Shown: positions 1-8,556, numbered from the stretch's first letter. The stretch is DNA of 64,000 bases from Chryseobacterium defluvii (GCF_014204415.1 NZ_JACHLE010000003.1:62001-126000), one strand, 5' to 3'. Numbers and translations are program-made. Notes: generated by a model not told the origin, from the sequence alone.

Positions 1-36
1 TAATTTATTCCAAATCAGTAATAATTTATTCCAACT

Positions 37-414
37 ATGATCATCGGACACAAAATCAAAAACATCAGAGAATTAAAAAATCTAACGCAGGAGTACATGG
101 CGGAAAGATTAGATATTTCACAGTCTGCATACAGCAAATTGGAGAAAGAGTCTAATATCTCTGATGAGAAATTACAACAGATAGCTGAGGCTTTAGAAGT
201 AAAACCCGACGATATTATGGCATTTGATAGCCAGAAATATTTTAATAGTTTTAATAATGTTACTGGAGATAAGAATGGCAGTTTTATTATTGAAATTGAA
301 GATACAGAGCTTATCAAAAAACTATACGATGATAAAATTGCTTTGATGGAAGAACTGATGAAGCAAAAGGACAAAGAATTGGAAAAATATAGATCAAAAT
401 ATGGAGAGCTTTAA
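37..414 (+). CDS. XRE-family HTH transcriptional regulator
   Basis: A 125-residue DNA-binding protein. Residues 4-62 form a typical Cro/C1-type helix-turn-helix (IRELKNLTQEYMAERL, then SQSAYSKLE). The C-terminal third is highly charged and probably a coiled coil (about residues 92-123). None of its glycines is encoded by TGA and it ends on TAA, so it reads under either genetic code. Its last six codons and stop (KYGEL) lie in a 20-bp sequence that recurs 1 kb downstream after the toxin-antitoxin pair. The 3' end of this gene may therefore have been the target of a cassette insertion. Which promoter it controls is not visible. Confidence 0.85.
   Translation: MIIGHKIKNIRELKNLTQEYMAERLDISQSAYSKLEKESNISDEKLQQIAEALEVKPDDIMAFDSQKYFNSFNNVTGDKNGSFIIEIEDTELIKKLYDDKIALMEELMKQKDKELEKYRSKYGEL
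395..414 (+). repeat. Direct repeat, left copy (3' end of the XRE gene)
   Basis: Twenty bases ending with the XRE stop codon match 1417-1436 at 19 of 20 positions. The two copies bracket a 1-kb segment carrying a TGA=Gly toxin-antitoxin pair, as expected for attachment-site duplication around an inserted cassette. Confidence 0.6.
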
Positions 415-428
415 AGGCTCTCTTTTTG
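404..428 (+). terminator. Rho-independent terminator of the XRE gene
   Basis: GAGAGC and GCTCTC form a 6-bp stem around TTTAAAG, followed directly by a T run. The stem starts inside the last codons of the XRE gene. Confidence 0.6.
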
Positions 429-876
429 TTTTAACCTAATTTTCAAAATTAAAAAAGCTGATCCAAATTCATAATTAATGAACAGGTATTGAGTTTATAT
501 TTTTTTGTCCCTTGAAAGTAGAAATGAATAAAAAGTAATGGTAAAATGATGATATAGTTGCATCAAGAACCATCGAGTTTCCTTTGATGGATTGGGCATT
601 ATCGCATCTTCTTCAGTTGCTCTTAAAAAAGCGATTAAATACATAATTAAAAAGGTAATTAAAAAAGCACTCCGTGAAAACATGGAATACGATGCAGAAT
701 TACTACCAAAGATCTCTTTTCTGCTGAATAGAGAAATTCAACTTAATGATCATAACCAAAAGGAGTATCAATGTCAACAGAATAATTACAAAAGACTAGC
801 TTCTCTTCACTTCTTCTTGCAAAATGTTCACAAAATGTTATACTAAAGGTAGTTTTATTCTATAATACTAATAATC
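415..876. other. No intact gene; remnant related to the 5.5-kb leader
   Basis: No reading frame here has convincing coding character. Bases 546-611 are about 75% identical to the reverse strand of 5534-5599, upstream of the coupling ATPase. Both can encode a similar peptide (DDI-AS-T----L-DWALSH-L), but here it has no start codon and is preceded by TAA. I read it as a decayed mobile-element fragment. Confidence 0.4.
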
Positions 877-1155
877 ATGGGAGAAGTACAAGTTTCAGCA
901 AGGGTTAATCCTGAATTAAAAAAAAGATTTGAACAAAAGGCAAAAAGATATGGTGTTTCCATGAATTGACTTTTTGTGATGTTTATGGAAATGGTAATCA
1001 ACGATAAGCTCAAACCACAGCTCACATTTGAGCCTGATGATACTACACGAACTCCTGAACTAGAACAGGATTTTCAACAAGCTATGCAAGAGTATAACAG
1101 TGGCGAAACAACTGATTTAGATACATTGATGGCAGAAAGATGAATTACAGCATAA
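877..1155 (+). CDS. RelB/DinJ-type antitoxin (TGA read as Gly)
   Basis: Read with TGA as glycine this is a 92-residue antitoxin. The N-terminus (VQVSARVNPELKKRFEQKA) is the ribbon-helix-helix DNA-binding region of the RelB/DinJ type, and the acidic C-terminal half would wrap the toxin. In-frame TGAs fall at 967 (SMN-Gly-LFVMFM) and at 1141 (AER-Gly-ITA), with the true stop TAA at 1153. Under the standard code the gene would be cut at residue 30. It overlaps the toxin start by 16 bp, giving translational coupling. The RelB/DinJ assignment rests on motif pattern only. The pair would autoregulate its own promoter if it behaves like other members of the family. Confidence 0.75.
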
Positions 1156-1415
1156 AACTGAGCAAATCGGTAGAAAAGTTTTTGCTGTCTTGTGACAAAT
1201 ACATTGCAAAATATTTTTACGAAAAAGCAAAAGTTATCGCTGAAAATCCTTACTACGCCAAGCAGAAAGTTGATATTAAACCTATGATTTGAAAAAAGGA
1301 CACCTATAGATTAAGGATTAGAAATTACAGATTTATCTATACGATAGTGGAAAATCAAACTGTTGTTTTCTTTATCACTGCTGGAAGCAGAGGCTGAGTA
1401 TATAAATCAACGTAA
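1140..1415 (+). CDS. RelE-type toxin (TGA read as Gly)
   Basis: A 91-residue RelE/ParE-superfamily toxin. In this family such proteins cut ribosome-bound mRNA or poison gyrase; which applies here cannot be told. The beta-strand core is clear: KKDTYRLRIRNYRFIYTIVE followed by VVFFITAGSRG. In-frame TGAs at 1290 (KPMI-Gly-KKDTYR) and 1395 (GSRG-Gly-VYKS) sit where glycine is expected in the family, and the gene ends on TAA. It starts inside the antitoxin gene and follows it in the usual antitoxin-toxin order. With TGA as stop, the protein would be 50 residues and lack its active-site half, so it should be inert in a standard-code host. Confidence 0.78.
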
Positions 1416-1416
1416 G

Positions 1417-1436
1417 CAAAATACGGAGAGCTTTAA
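1417..1436 (+). repeat. Direct repeat, right copy
   Basis: Second copy of the 20-bp XRE 3' end (one mismatch), two bases after the toxin stop codon. It still reads KYGEL-stop in one frame, although no XRE gene precedes it. Confidence 0.6.
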
Positions 1437-1477
1437 TGGACTATTAATTATAAAGTGTTGTCCATTATAATAAAAAA

Positions 1478-2377
1478 TTACTTTTTATTACGGTTATGGT
1501 TTTGTAATATTTTATTGTGCCTGCGTTTTTCTCTCATTCTATTTATTCTTGCTCTACCCCTCCACCATATAATTACATTATATAGAAAAATTCTATAAAA
1601 TAAATCTTTTAGAAGAAGATATAAATCAATCTTATTTTTCCTAGAAACAGTTGACTGAATATTCAAAAATTGTTTGTTACTATTATATGCATAAAGATAT
1701 ATAATGCATTTACAACAAGTCCTCTTTACTGCTAATTTTATTCTCAAAAATATGTCATCAAATAAAGATTTAATAACATGAAGAGTGTATGGAGATACTG
1801 CAACAAAAAGACTGAAAATTTTTATTTTGTTGGTATCTGTCTCATTCATAAGATTGGCAAAAAAAACATTTTTCCACCCAAATAGAAATATACAAACGAC
1901 TAAAATGAAAATTGGAATTATGGGTGATATTTTTTGAATATTTAATTTCTTCTTAAATAATAGAATGGCTAAATTGTATGTTAATACTACAAAAGGAGAA
2001 ATAATTAAATAATTATCAGCAGTATTAGTATAAATATTATCCTGTTTAAAAGCTGAAAAGATTAAAACAAATAGACAATATATTCCTGTAATAAGAAAAG
2101 ATGTTTTAAAATATTCTCCAAACCCATTCTTTTTTGATTCTTCTTTTCGTTGAAGATCCTTTTCATTCATGAAAAGAAATATAAACTTTTCAATATTTCT
2201 TTCTGAATCATACAAAATCCCAACACTCTTTATATACTGATGTAGTTTTGTAACTTTATTAGAATGTAATTTGAGAACTTTTGAGTCTATAATATCTCTA
2301 AACTTATCTGAAGTAGCATACGCTATGTTAAGTGCAAAAAAAGCTTGGAAATATGAATTAAAATTAGTTAAATCCAA
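1478..2377 (-). CDS. Multi-pass membrane protein, partner of the next gene
   Basis: A 299-residue protein of unknown function. The N-terminal ~90 residues look soluble. Hydrophobic segments follow at about 92-112, 125-142, 150-168 and 187-203, and the C-terminus is strongly basic (RGRARINRMREKRR). It lies 11 bp downstream of the 171-aa gene on the same strand, so the two are probably co-transcribed. No TGA occurs in frame and the stop is TAA. I recognise no family. Position beside a toxin-antitoxin pair and a two-gene soluble-plus-membrane layout would suit a defence or abortive-infection module, but this is inference. Confidence 0.7.
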   Translation of the reverse strand: MDLTNFNSYFQAFFALNIAYATSDKFRDIIDSKVLKLHSNKVTKLHQYIKSVGILYDSERNIEKFIFLFMNEKDLQRKEESKKNGFGEYFKTSFLITGIYCLFVLIFSAFKQDNIYTNTADNYLIISPFVVLTYNLAILLFKKKLNIQKISPIIPIFILVVCIFLFGWKNVFFANLMNETDTNKIKIFSLFVAVSPYTLHVIKSLFDDIFLRIKLAVKRTCCKCIIYLYAYNSNKQFLNIQSTVSRKNKIDLYLLLKDLFYRIFLYNVIIWWRGRARINRMREKRRHNKILQNHNRNKK

Positions 2378-2388
2378 TGTGAGAAATT

Positions 2389-2904
2389 TTAATTAGAAAA
2401 ATTTGAATCACAAAGAATTTTATTTAAAATAGAAGTATAATAACTCTCATTAAAAGAGCAAATTGCTTTTCGATTCTCTTTAGAGGATTCAAGTCTAAAC
2501 TTTGTACCATCGGAAAGAGTAAAATAATATAAACCTCCTAAGTTTTCTTTGATTTTGGAAATAAATTGATCAGTAGCAGTGTCTAATTTAACATTGCTAT
2601 ATTGATCTAATATCTTCTGTAATCCGCTATTTATACTATTAATATTATCTACAATAATATTAATTTTTATTTTCTCTCCTGCTTTTTTTTCAAGATTATC
2701 TATAATTTCAGGATTCAAATCAACCAAGTCTCCAGAAACACTTTTATCGTATATAAATATCTCCTTTTCAGTTTGATTAATTAATTCCGAAATAACTATT
2801 GAGGCATGAGATGCATTAGAATTAGGGAAAATCACACCTTTTTCCTTTTTTTCAGCAAAGAGCTGTACAGCATCTTTATACTCATTAAAACTATAATTGG
2901 TCAT
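2389..2904 (-). CDS. Hypothetical soluble protein, possibly PLD-like
   Basis: A 171-residue soluble protein without signal peptide. The pattern ASIVISELINQTEKEIFIYD, then a beta strand INIIVDN and a late LSDGTKFRLESSKENRKAI, resembles one half of a phospholipase D-like fold, in which a strand precedes each active-site loop. No HxK(x)4D motif is visible, so any catalytic role is doubtful; a sensor domain is equally possible. It is the first gene of a two-gene minus-strand operon with the membrane protein at 1478-2377. Confidence 0.65.
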   Translation of the reverse strand: MTNYSFNEYKDAVQLFAEKKEKGVIFPNSNASHASIVISELINQTEKEIFIYDKSVSGDLVDLNPEIIDNLEKKAGEKIKINIIVDNINSINSGLQKILDQYSNVKLDTATDQFISKIKENLGGLYYFTLSDGTKFRLESSKENRKAICSFNESYYTSILNKILCDSNFSN

Positions 2905-2986
2905 TAGAAATATAAATTAAAATTTTTTTTAACTATTTAATATTGTGCAAATTAATAAATTTATTCTGAATATACATAAAAGATAA

Positions 2987-3862
2987 TTAATAATCAACAC
3001 TAAATAAATTCGTTTTCTCTCCATCAAACAGCTCCCAATCTTCAAACACTTCTTGTTTCAATTCATCCAACGTTTTAAAAAGAAAATGAGGTTTGGCATT
3101 TTCTGTAAAACGTTCATCTTCTAACAATCTCTTCATTGCCATTTTCCTATAATTCTCCAGTTCAAATACACACAACACACGGCTTCCGTAATCCAATCCA
3201 TATAATTTACTCGGCTGTCCCTCTGCCAATGCCTGTAAATGGTGGAAAAGAGACTTATGGACTCTTTGAGTATCATCTCACCTGTACATTTCGATGGCAA
3301 ACAGTTCTTTTCTGTTGGGAGTCTGGAGCATACAGACAGCATCAGCAATCAGGTACTCATTGCCATAGACCGGAATAGCAGATTCGGCTATGAAACCTTT
3401 TTTCCTTCCGGTAGATATTTTATCGAAATAGGTTTTAAAAAAGAGAATCTCCATATTTTGCTTAGTGGTTCGCTGTTCTACAGAAATTTGGATGTCAATC
3501 ATCGACAGCCTGTGAAAATAGTCCGAGAATGAGGTAGCATTTTTTTGAGGATATTTTACCGAGAGTTCCGTTCCGAAACGTTCTTTCAACAGTTTTGCTC
3601 CATGAATGGTAAGTGAATGGATGCTCGGAAGCCTTCAATATTGAGGATGGATTCAGAATTTCACAGAAGCAACCAAAGGGTTTCTCCAAAACCTGAGTTC
3701 AGAGATCTGTTTGTTCAGATTATCCGAATTTGCCATTACTCCTAAATTCAGAAGTTGTGGCGTAGTCAAAAACTTGAATTTTGCTAGAGCAATAAGCACT
3801 TTCTCCTGCGATGGCGAGAGGGTTTGGAAGAATAGTCTTTTTGTTTTCATAAAAATCGGCAT
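2987..3862 (-). CDS. Replication-relaxation family protein (TGA read as Gly)
   Basis: Reading TGA as glycine joins three fragments into one 291-residue protein ending on TAA. The N-terminal region (SPSQEKVLIALAKFKFLTT then PQLLNLG) is the winged-helix start typical of replication-relaxation proteins, which assist plasmid or mobilization functions. The middle carries the family pattern around IAESAIPVYGNEYLIADAVC. In-frame TGAs give VKF-Gly-IHPQY-Gly-RLPS and EMYR-Gly-DDTQ, all at turns or ends of strands where glycine is natural. It follows the coupling ATPase gene by 51 bp on the same strand, and both would serve DNA transfer. Under the standard code only a 69-residue N-terminal piece would be made. 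Confidence 0.75.
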
Positions 3863-3913
3863 AAAAAAATAAAAAGGCGATAAAAACGCCTTGTATTCTT
3901 ATAACAAGACCGA

Positions 3914-5413
3914 TTAGAGATGAAAATGAGGTTTTAATTTATCGATGGACTCTCTTGTGTTTTGCTGTGTAGCTGTGTTGTTATAGCCTTGTGAATCATT
4001 AGAAACTAAATCCTTAGTTAGAGGCTGTGCCTCTGACATTTCTTTTTCTGACTTATCTTGATGTGTATTGTTTTCAATCGTCCTGTATAAACCACTTTCT
4101 GAAATCATTTTATTTTTCAGCTCCTGCATTTGTTTGGTATTCATAAAATATCTTTTCGGATGTTTCAAAAGATAATCGGGACTTTTAATCTGAATGGCAG
4201 GATATGGATAATGATTATTTTTGACAAAGAAGTGGTAGGGAGGAAGGTATTGTAATTGATTATAAGATATTCCCAAATCTCAGGCTTGTGCCTTTAATGC
4301 AGGCAGACCGTTGCGTCAGACTATCTTAATTCCAATATTATTCAAAATTTCGTACTGAAGTTCTGTACGCAACTGAGTGATGCTTTGGGTTAGAGCGATG
4401 AGGTATAATTTATATTTTCTTGTTTCGGAAAGAATAATAGAATATGAATCTGCGGTAGCAAAAGATGCAAACTCGTCAACAAACAGATAACAGGGTTTGC
4501 GGTACTGCTCTTTCTGAAAGGCTCTTTGTAATGCAATACTGACAATGGTTGCAGAAATAAATATTCCGAGAGCTTTACTGGCATCGGTTCAGAGTTTTCC
4601 TTTTCAAAGATTGAAAAGCACAATTTTCCCATCATTTTTTCAGCCGTTCATTATTCTCCTGAGATCAACGGTTGCGGGTCAGTTCATCATCAGGTAAAAG
4701 CTGTAATTGTTTTGCAGGTTCTGAATTCTTGTATAGATCGCCAGTTTCGTTGCATTGTATTTTCCGTTGAGAAAAGCGGTTTGAAAGAATTGTCTGTACA
4801 CAGGATTATCGGACTTTCTTCCACGTTCCACCCATTCTTGGTTCTGATTATCATCCATAAATACCTGTAGGTCTGCTAATCCGCATTCTCCTTTTTGAAA
4901 CATAATGGCAAGACATGGTTTGAGCAGCGTTTCCATTCAAAGGCTCAGTCCTGCTTCGGAGATCATTTCTGACAATGCTTTGGCAAACTGTTGCGACATC
5001 AGATCAATCATGTTCGTATCAGTAACCTTTTGTCGGAACGGATTGATGCAGGGAATTTTTCATTGTTCTCGATGCGGGTCGATGTACAACACACGCTCTG
5101 GCTTCATTTGGTTAAGTCTAAATGAGAGGATTTGCAATGAAACGTCTCCATGCGGATCTAGCAAAATCATGGTATACTGCTCTTTGCGATGCGATTGGTA
5201 CTGGAGAGAATACCGCAGCACCTTCATGAGTTCACTCTTGCCCGAACCTGTTTTTCACGTCACAAAGGCATTTTTCTTTAGTGATTGTATGAGATAAGGA
5301 ACAGGAACAGGCTTGGGTCTAAAAAATAGAGTCTGACACGATTGTCGATAAAGTCCATAAGACGGTTGAAGAAGTTCATTATTGTAAAGTAAGAAATAAA
5401 TAAAGCGGACGTG
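3914..5413 (-). CDS. VirD4/TraG-type coupling ATPase (TGA read as Gly; 5' end disrupted)
   Basis: A type IV secretion coupling protein of about 500 residues that would pump DNA to the transfer channel. Near residue 53 is a Walker A motif, T-Gly-KTGSGKSEL, whose first Gly is a TGA (5257-5255). LLDPHGD and LYIDPHREQ follow, then KIVLFNL-Gly-K-G-KL-Gly-TD, and near residue 311 a Walker B motif YLFVDEFASFAT with ILSETRKY. Nine in-frame TGAs all fall at plausible glycines, and the stop is TAA at 3914. The frame is closed upstream by TAG at 5416 and no ATG follows it, so the 5' end is damaged; a poly-A run at 5321-5326 is a likely indel site. It is downstream-linked to the replication-relaxation gene. 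Confidence 0.8.
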
Positions 5414-5630
5414 CTACATATCTTTATTTCTGTGAATTGCAAGTCCTTTCGCTTTCTAGGTGTCCAAAATGTCAATAGGGTGACCCGTACCGTTATGGAT
5501 ACCTTTTTGAGACCTGTTATGGGAACCTCTAAAGCGGATGAGATAATGCCCAATCCTGCAAGGAAACTGCTCTTGTTTCTGATGCCATAATATCATCATT
5601 TATACCTTCTCTATCATTATTTTTTCTCAT
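5414..5630 (-). pseudogene. Broken 5' portion of the coupling ATPase gene
   Basis: A short ORF starts at 5630 (MRKNNDREGINDDIMASETR) and stops at TAG 5531. A second frame, open from about 5610 to 5278, carries on with EVPITGLKKVSITVRVTLL and then MNFFNRLMDFIDNRVRLYF, which would join naturally to RPKPVPVPYLIQ in the ATPase frame. Two frameshifts would restore one continuous protein. These may be real decay or homopolymer errors. Confidence 0.45.
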
Positions 5631-5851
5631 CTCTAAAATAAAAAGAAGTAAAGTCAAACTGCATCAACTTCCCTTGCTTCTGAAACAAAAATCCATACAA
5701 CACCACCGCCGGCAAACATACCAAATCACTTAAAACAAAAAAGTCAAACAAAAACAAAAGTCGGAAGATGGACACCTGCTATCAGAAGATACAAAGACCC
5801 TCAGAAAGGAATCTCCTGACTGATGGTTCAAGTATCAACTGTACAGGAAAG

Positions 5852-5885
5852 CGGTTGACACTCGTCAACTGCCATCCGTCAACCG
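5852..5885. promoter_or_regulatory. Inverted repeat upstream of the small-gene operon
   Basis: CGGTTGAC and GTCAACCG are perfect 8-bp arms separated by 18 bases, with an additional GTCAAC between them. It lies about 40 bp before the first start codon of the plus-strand run at 5928 and would suit an operator or a leader hairpin. The rest of the 5631-5927 gap shows nothing else. Confidence 0.4.
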
Positions 5886-5927
5886 ACTCAACAATCAACT
5901 ATTTATTAACCCTAAAACAAAAACAAA

Positions 5928-6173
5928 ATGCAAAACAAAATCGGTAAAACACTTAATCTCGAGTTAGTCGGGGTTGACGGGAACGCTCATGCCATCATGG
6001 GAGTATTCTCAAGACAGGCAAGACGTGAAAAATGGTCTCAAGAAGAGATTCAATCAGTACTCGATGAAGCTATGGACGGAGATTACGATCATCTTCTCTC
6101 TACCATTATGACATACTGCGAACCGCAGGATAATCCTGAGGATGATTCTAACCCTGAAAATGAAAATGACTAA
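5928..6173 (+). CDS. Small acidic plasmid-type hypothetical protein
   Basis: An 81-residue soluble protein with an acidic tail (PEDDSNPENEND). The core (GVDGNAHAIMGVFSRQARRE followed by KWSQEEIQSVLDEAMDGDYD) looks like a short alpha-helical fold found in small genes of conjugative elements; no function is known to me. The leader AAAACAAAAACAAAATG is A-rich, as in its neighbours. Its stop codon overlaps the next start (TAATG). Five glycines, none encoded by TGA. Confidence 0.7.
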   Translation: MQNKIGKTLNLELVGVDGNAHAIMGVFSRQARREKWSQEEIQSVLDEAMDGDYDHLLSTIMTYCEPQDNPEDDSNPENEND

Positions 6174-6781
6174 TGGGAACAAGAAGCCTAACGGTTGTGG
6201 TTCACAACCAAGAAGTCAAAGTAGCTTGTTATGGGCAGTATGATGGCTATCCTGAAGTAGTAGGTTTGAAGCTGTTGTGGTTCTTTAGCAAGCCTGAGAA
6301 CTCTGAAAATCTTAAAGAAATTCTTCCCAAAGTACGTCTTTGGAACGAAAAAGACCAAAAGCTACAGAACGAATTTCTTGAATCTATCGGTTGTACCAAC
6401 GGAATTCTCAACGAAAAGCAGAAGGATGAGTTCAAAAAACGTTACCCTTTTCGCTATCGTGAACGCTACGGAAAATTAATCGAAGGACAAATGTTAGAAG
6501 TATTGTTGGAGTTTGGTCATCTTGATGATCTGGCAACCACCGATGCTTATGATTTTGCTTCCGACAGTTTATTCTGCGAGTGGGCGTATGTGATTGATTA
6601 TGATAAAAATTCTTTTGAAGTCTACAAAGGTCTCAATACCTCTGGGATTTCAGAAGAAGACCGTTTCTTTCCTCTTTATGATGGAGAAAACGATTATTAT
6701 CCTGTCAAAATCATTGCCTCATTTCCATTGAATCAACTTCCTGATGAAAATGAATTTTTGCTTGAATGCTCAACGCGGTAA
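6173..6781 (+). CDS. Hypothetical protein, 'GTRSLTVV' family
   Basis: A 202-residue soluble protein. The N-terminus GTRSLTVVVHNQEVKVACYG followed by QYDGYPEVVG is a pattern I recognise from uncharacterised phage and plasmid proteins; a repeated beta sheet is likely. The C-terminal half has many aromatic and acidic residues (YVIDYDKNSFEVY). It overlaps the previous gene by one base and ends on TAA. All twelve glycines use GGN codons, in contrast to the flanking blocks that use TGA. The function is unknown. Confidence 0.75.
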   Translation: MGTRSLTVVVHNQEVKVACYGQYDGYPEVVGLKLLWFFSKPENSENLKEILPKVRLWNEKDQKLQNEFLESIGCTNGILNEKQKDEFKKRYPFRYRERYGKLIEGQMLEVLLEFGHLDDLATTDAYDFASDSLFCEWAYVIDYDKNSFEVYKGLNTSGISEEDRFFPLYDGENDYYPVKIIASFPLNQLPDENEFLLECSTR

Positions 6782-6836
6782 GCAGTAGGCTTTAAGCTTT
6801 AACTTCTAATGTCTAACCTCTACAATCTAAAAAACA

Positions 6837-7421
6837 ATGAACAAAAACAAAAACCGCCTTTTGGTGCAATGCTTTATGAAAATGCTTCAGCAAAGAATTG
6901 AAAGAGACCGTGTGGAGAACCTAAGTCCTGTATTTGTAAGTATCCTGAGCAAAGAAGAACTTCAAAATATTTTGAAGTGGCTGTATCTGGATCAGGTGCC
7001 TGAACAGTACGATTTGGAAACGATGGACAAACAGGATTTGCTTGAAGCCATAGGAGATGATATTCATATTCTGTCGTATTCCATTGAAAGATGGAAGAAA
7101 GAACTGGAAGAGAAAATCACTCCGCAAAAAGTCTACGATGTGCTTTGTCAGTTACAACTCGAAACCCATTATCTGATGACCAAGATTCTGGCGGATTGGG
7201 ATGAGTATGACCACAGCAATTTCAAAGCGTTGTGCGAAAAAGCAGGAAAGGAAAAACCGCTGTATGCCATTTTCACTTCGGATACTTTGGAAGAAGATAA
7301 GTATATCACGCCTCCTTTCTCCAGATATCACAAAACGGAATGGGAAGCACGGGAAGAGTTGGCAGAATTCTTTTCTGAGGGTGGAATCGCTGAGAACGAA
7401 CTCAAAATAATGTCCCTGTAA
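6837..7421 (+). CDS. Hypothetical protein, paralogous in part to the 8.9-kb gene
   Basis: A 194-residue, mostly helical protein. Residues 30-90 (FVSILSKEELQNILKWLY ... LLEAIGDDIHILSYSIERWK) match the pattern of the gene at 8931 (FFTRKELIEIVTHNF ... LLLIGDDYRIISYVMSRW). The two share a domain with a conserved IGDD-I-SY---RW signature. The role is unknown. It is the third gene of the plus-strand run, preceded by an A-rich leader, and ends on TAA. Confidence 0.7.
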   Translation: MNKNKNRLLVQCFMKMLQQRIERDRVENLSPVFVSILSKEELQNILKWLYLDQVPEQYDLETMDKQDLLEAIGDDIHILSYSIERWKKELEEKITPQKVYDVLCQLQLETHYLMTKILADWDEYDHSNFKALCEKAGKEKPLYAIFTSDTLEEDKYITPPFSRYHKTEWEAREELAEFFSEGGIAENELKIMSL

Positions 7422-7448
7422 TTTTTATTATTTAAAACAAAATTTAAA

Positions 7449-7883
7449 ATGAAACAATCAATCTTAGAATTTTACAGCAATCTGGATAAAGCCAGAGACA
7501 GGGCGTTATGGCTTGAGTTTGAACACAGGGATATCCCAAAACACTTTGTAGTATTTGACGGAGTGGAAAATAACTTCGCTGTCGCAGACCTCCAAACAGC
7601 AGAGGGGATAGAAATTACAAATCAGTATTATTCGCTTCCCGAAAATTATCAGCACCTCTCTTACGGAGATCTCAAAGGAATTGCAGGCGACCCTGAAATG
7701 TTAGAGCATTGGGAGAACATCCTAGGCAAGTTCTCGGTAATGGAGGGCGAGCTGCTCAAATTTATTTTGAAGTACCAAGTTCCATTGGATAAAATCATCC
7801 GCTATGAACTTGGTTGCAGAGGCTTTGATGCAGACAATAGATGGATCGGTTTTACTGAATCAGAAAAGATATGGAATCAATAA
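7449..7883 (+). CDS. Hypothetical plasmid-type protein
   Basis: A 144-residue soluble protein with no recognised family. It has ten glycines, all GGN, and conserved-looking segments RALWLEFEHRDIPKHFVVFD and LGCRGFDADNRWIGF. An A-rich leader (ACAAAATTTAAAATG) sets the start. The stop overlaps a possible earlier start of the next gene at 7871, which suggests coupled translation. Confidence 0.7.
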   Translation: MKQSILEFYSNLDKARDRALWLEFEHRDIPKHFVVFDGVENNFAVADLQTAEGIEITNQYYSLPENYQHLSYGDLKGIAGDPEMLEHWENILGKFSVMEGELLKFILKYQVPLDKIIRYELGCRGFDADNRWIGFTESEKIWNQ

Positions 7884-7888
7884 ACCGT

Positions 7889-8113
7889 ATGGACACAGAA
7901 AACAACAAGGCAACCCTTCAGGAAGTCTTTGTGATTGCTCTTGCAGGAACTGATGGAGAATTTGACTGGATCTACATTCATCCCAAACCCTTTTATCTAA
8001 CCGAAGCAGAAGCCTTAGAAATCAGAAATTCATTAATAGAAAGTGAAGAATCTGTTACCGAAAATAACAGTATTGTTAAAAAAATGTACAGAGTAAAACC
8101 CGAAAAAGAATAA
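7889..8113 (+). CDS. Small hypothetical protein, paralogue of the 8.3-kb gene
   Basis: About 74 residues from this ATG; an in-frame ATG at 7871, overlapping the preceding gene, is an alternative start. The protein shares a layout with the gene at 8341: FVIAL--TDG-FDWIYIHPKPFYLTEAEALEIRNSLI matches FVLTVFII...DIVYFQPKSFYQSYGKADKVRQSLI, and both then have ENNS. The two form a small duplicated family within this operon. The function is unknown. Confidence 0.65.
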   Translation: MDTENNKATLQEVFVIALAGTDGEFDWIYIHPKPFYLTEAEALEIRNSLIESEESVTENNSIVKKMYRVKPEKE

Positions 8114-8134
8114 CAACAACCAATCAAAAACAAA

Positions 8135-8344
8135 ATGGAAAACAAAAAATCGCTACCACAGGTAATGATCCTTAACAGGAGAAAACATTACGACAACTAT
8201 AAAGATCAAGAATCTCTTCCAAGTTTTGAGGAGTTTGTGAATATGGAATTGGGAAGTCTTTTCGATAGAAACCGCAAAATTGAACAGATCATTCCGAATG
8301 AAAATGCCACTCAGTTTGTTATTATTTATACGATAACGATATGA
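8135..8344 (+). CDS. Small hypothetical protein
   Basis: A 69-residue protein (MENKKSLPQVMILNRRKHYD start) with an A-rich leader. Its stop is TGA in an ATGA overlap with the next gene. This is the only place in the left 12.8 kb where TGA looks like a real terminator. With TGA as glycine the frame would run on to TAG near 8537 as sequence with no visible domain, so the standard code fits better here. The function is unknown. Confidence 0.6.
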   Translation: MENKKSLPQVMILNRRKHYDNYKDQESLPSFEEFVNMELGSLFDRNRKIEQIIPNENATQFVIIYTITI

Positions 8345-8556
8345 ACAGGCAGGATCATTGTGTATTTGTCCTCACCGTGTTTATCATCGTACACAAAACA
8401 AGCGGTATGGATATCGTTTATTTTCAGCCGAAATCCTTTTATCAAAGTTACGGGAAGGCTGATAAAGTGAGACAATCCCTTATCCAAAGCGGAAAACTAT
8501 CTGAAAACAATTCCTTTGTTGAAGGAGAACGCTTTATGGTAGTTTGTATGAATTAA
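8341..8556 (+). CDS. Small hypothetical protein, paralogue of the 7.9-kb gene
   Basis: A 71-residue protein starting in the ATGA overlap with the previous gene. It matches the 7889-8113 product along its length: an N-terminal beta strand (CVFVLTVFIIVH), then IVYFQPKSFYQ, DKVRQSLIQSG and ENNSFVEG. No function is known. Confidence 0.6.
   Translation: MNRQDHCVFVLTVFIIVHKTSGMDIVYFQPKSFYQSYGKADKVRQSLIQSGKLSENNSFVEGERFMVVCMN

Noticed and set aside
592-846. 84-aa protein in the 0.6-0.85 kb region
   Set aside because: It starts at a TTG without a leader, is compositionally simple (Lys/Ile-rich), and the better match to 5.6 kb lies in a different frame.
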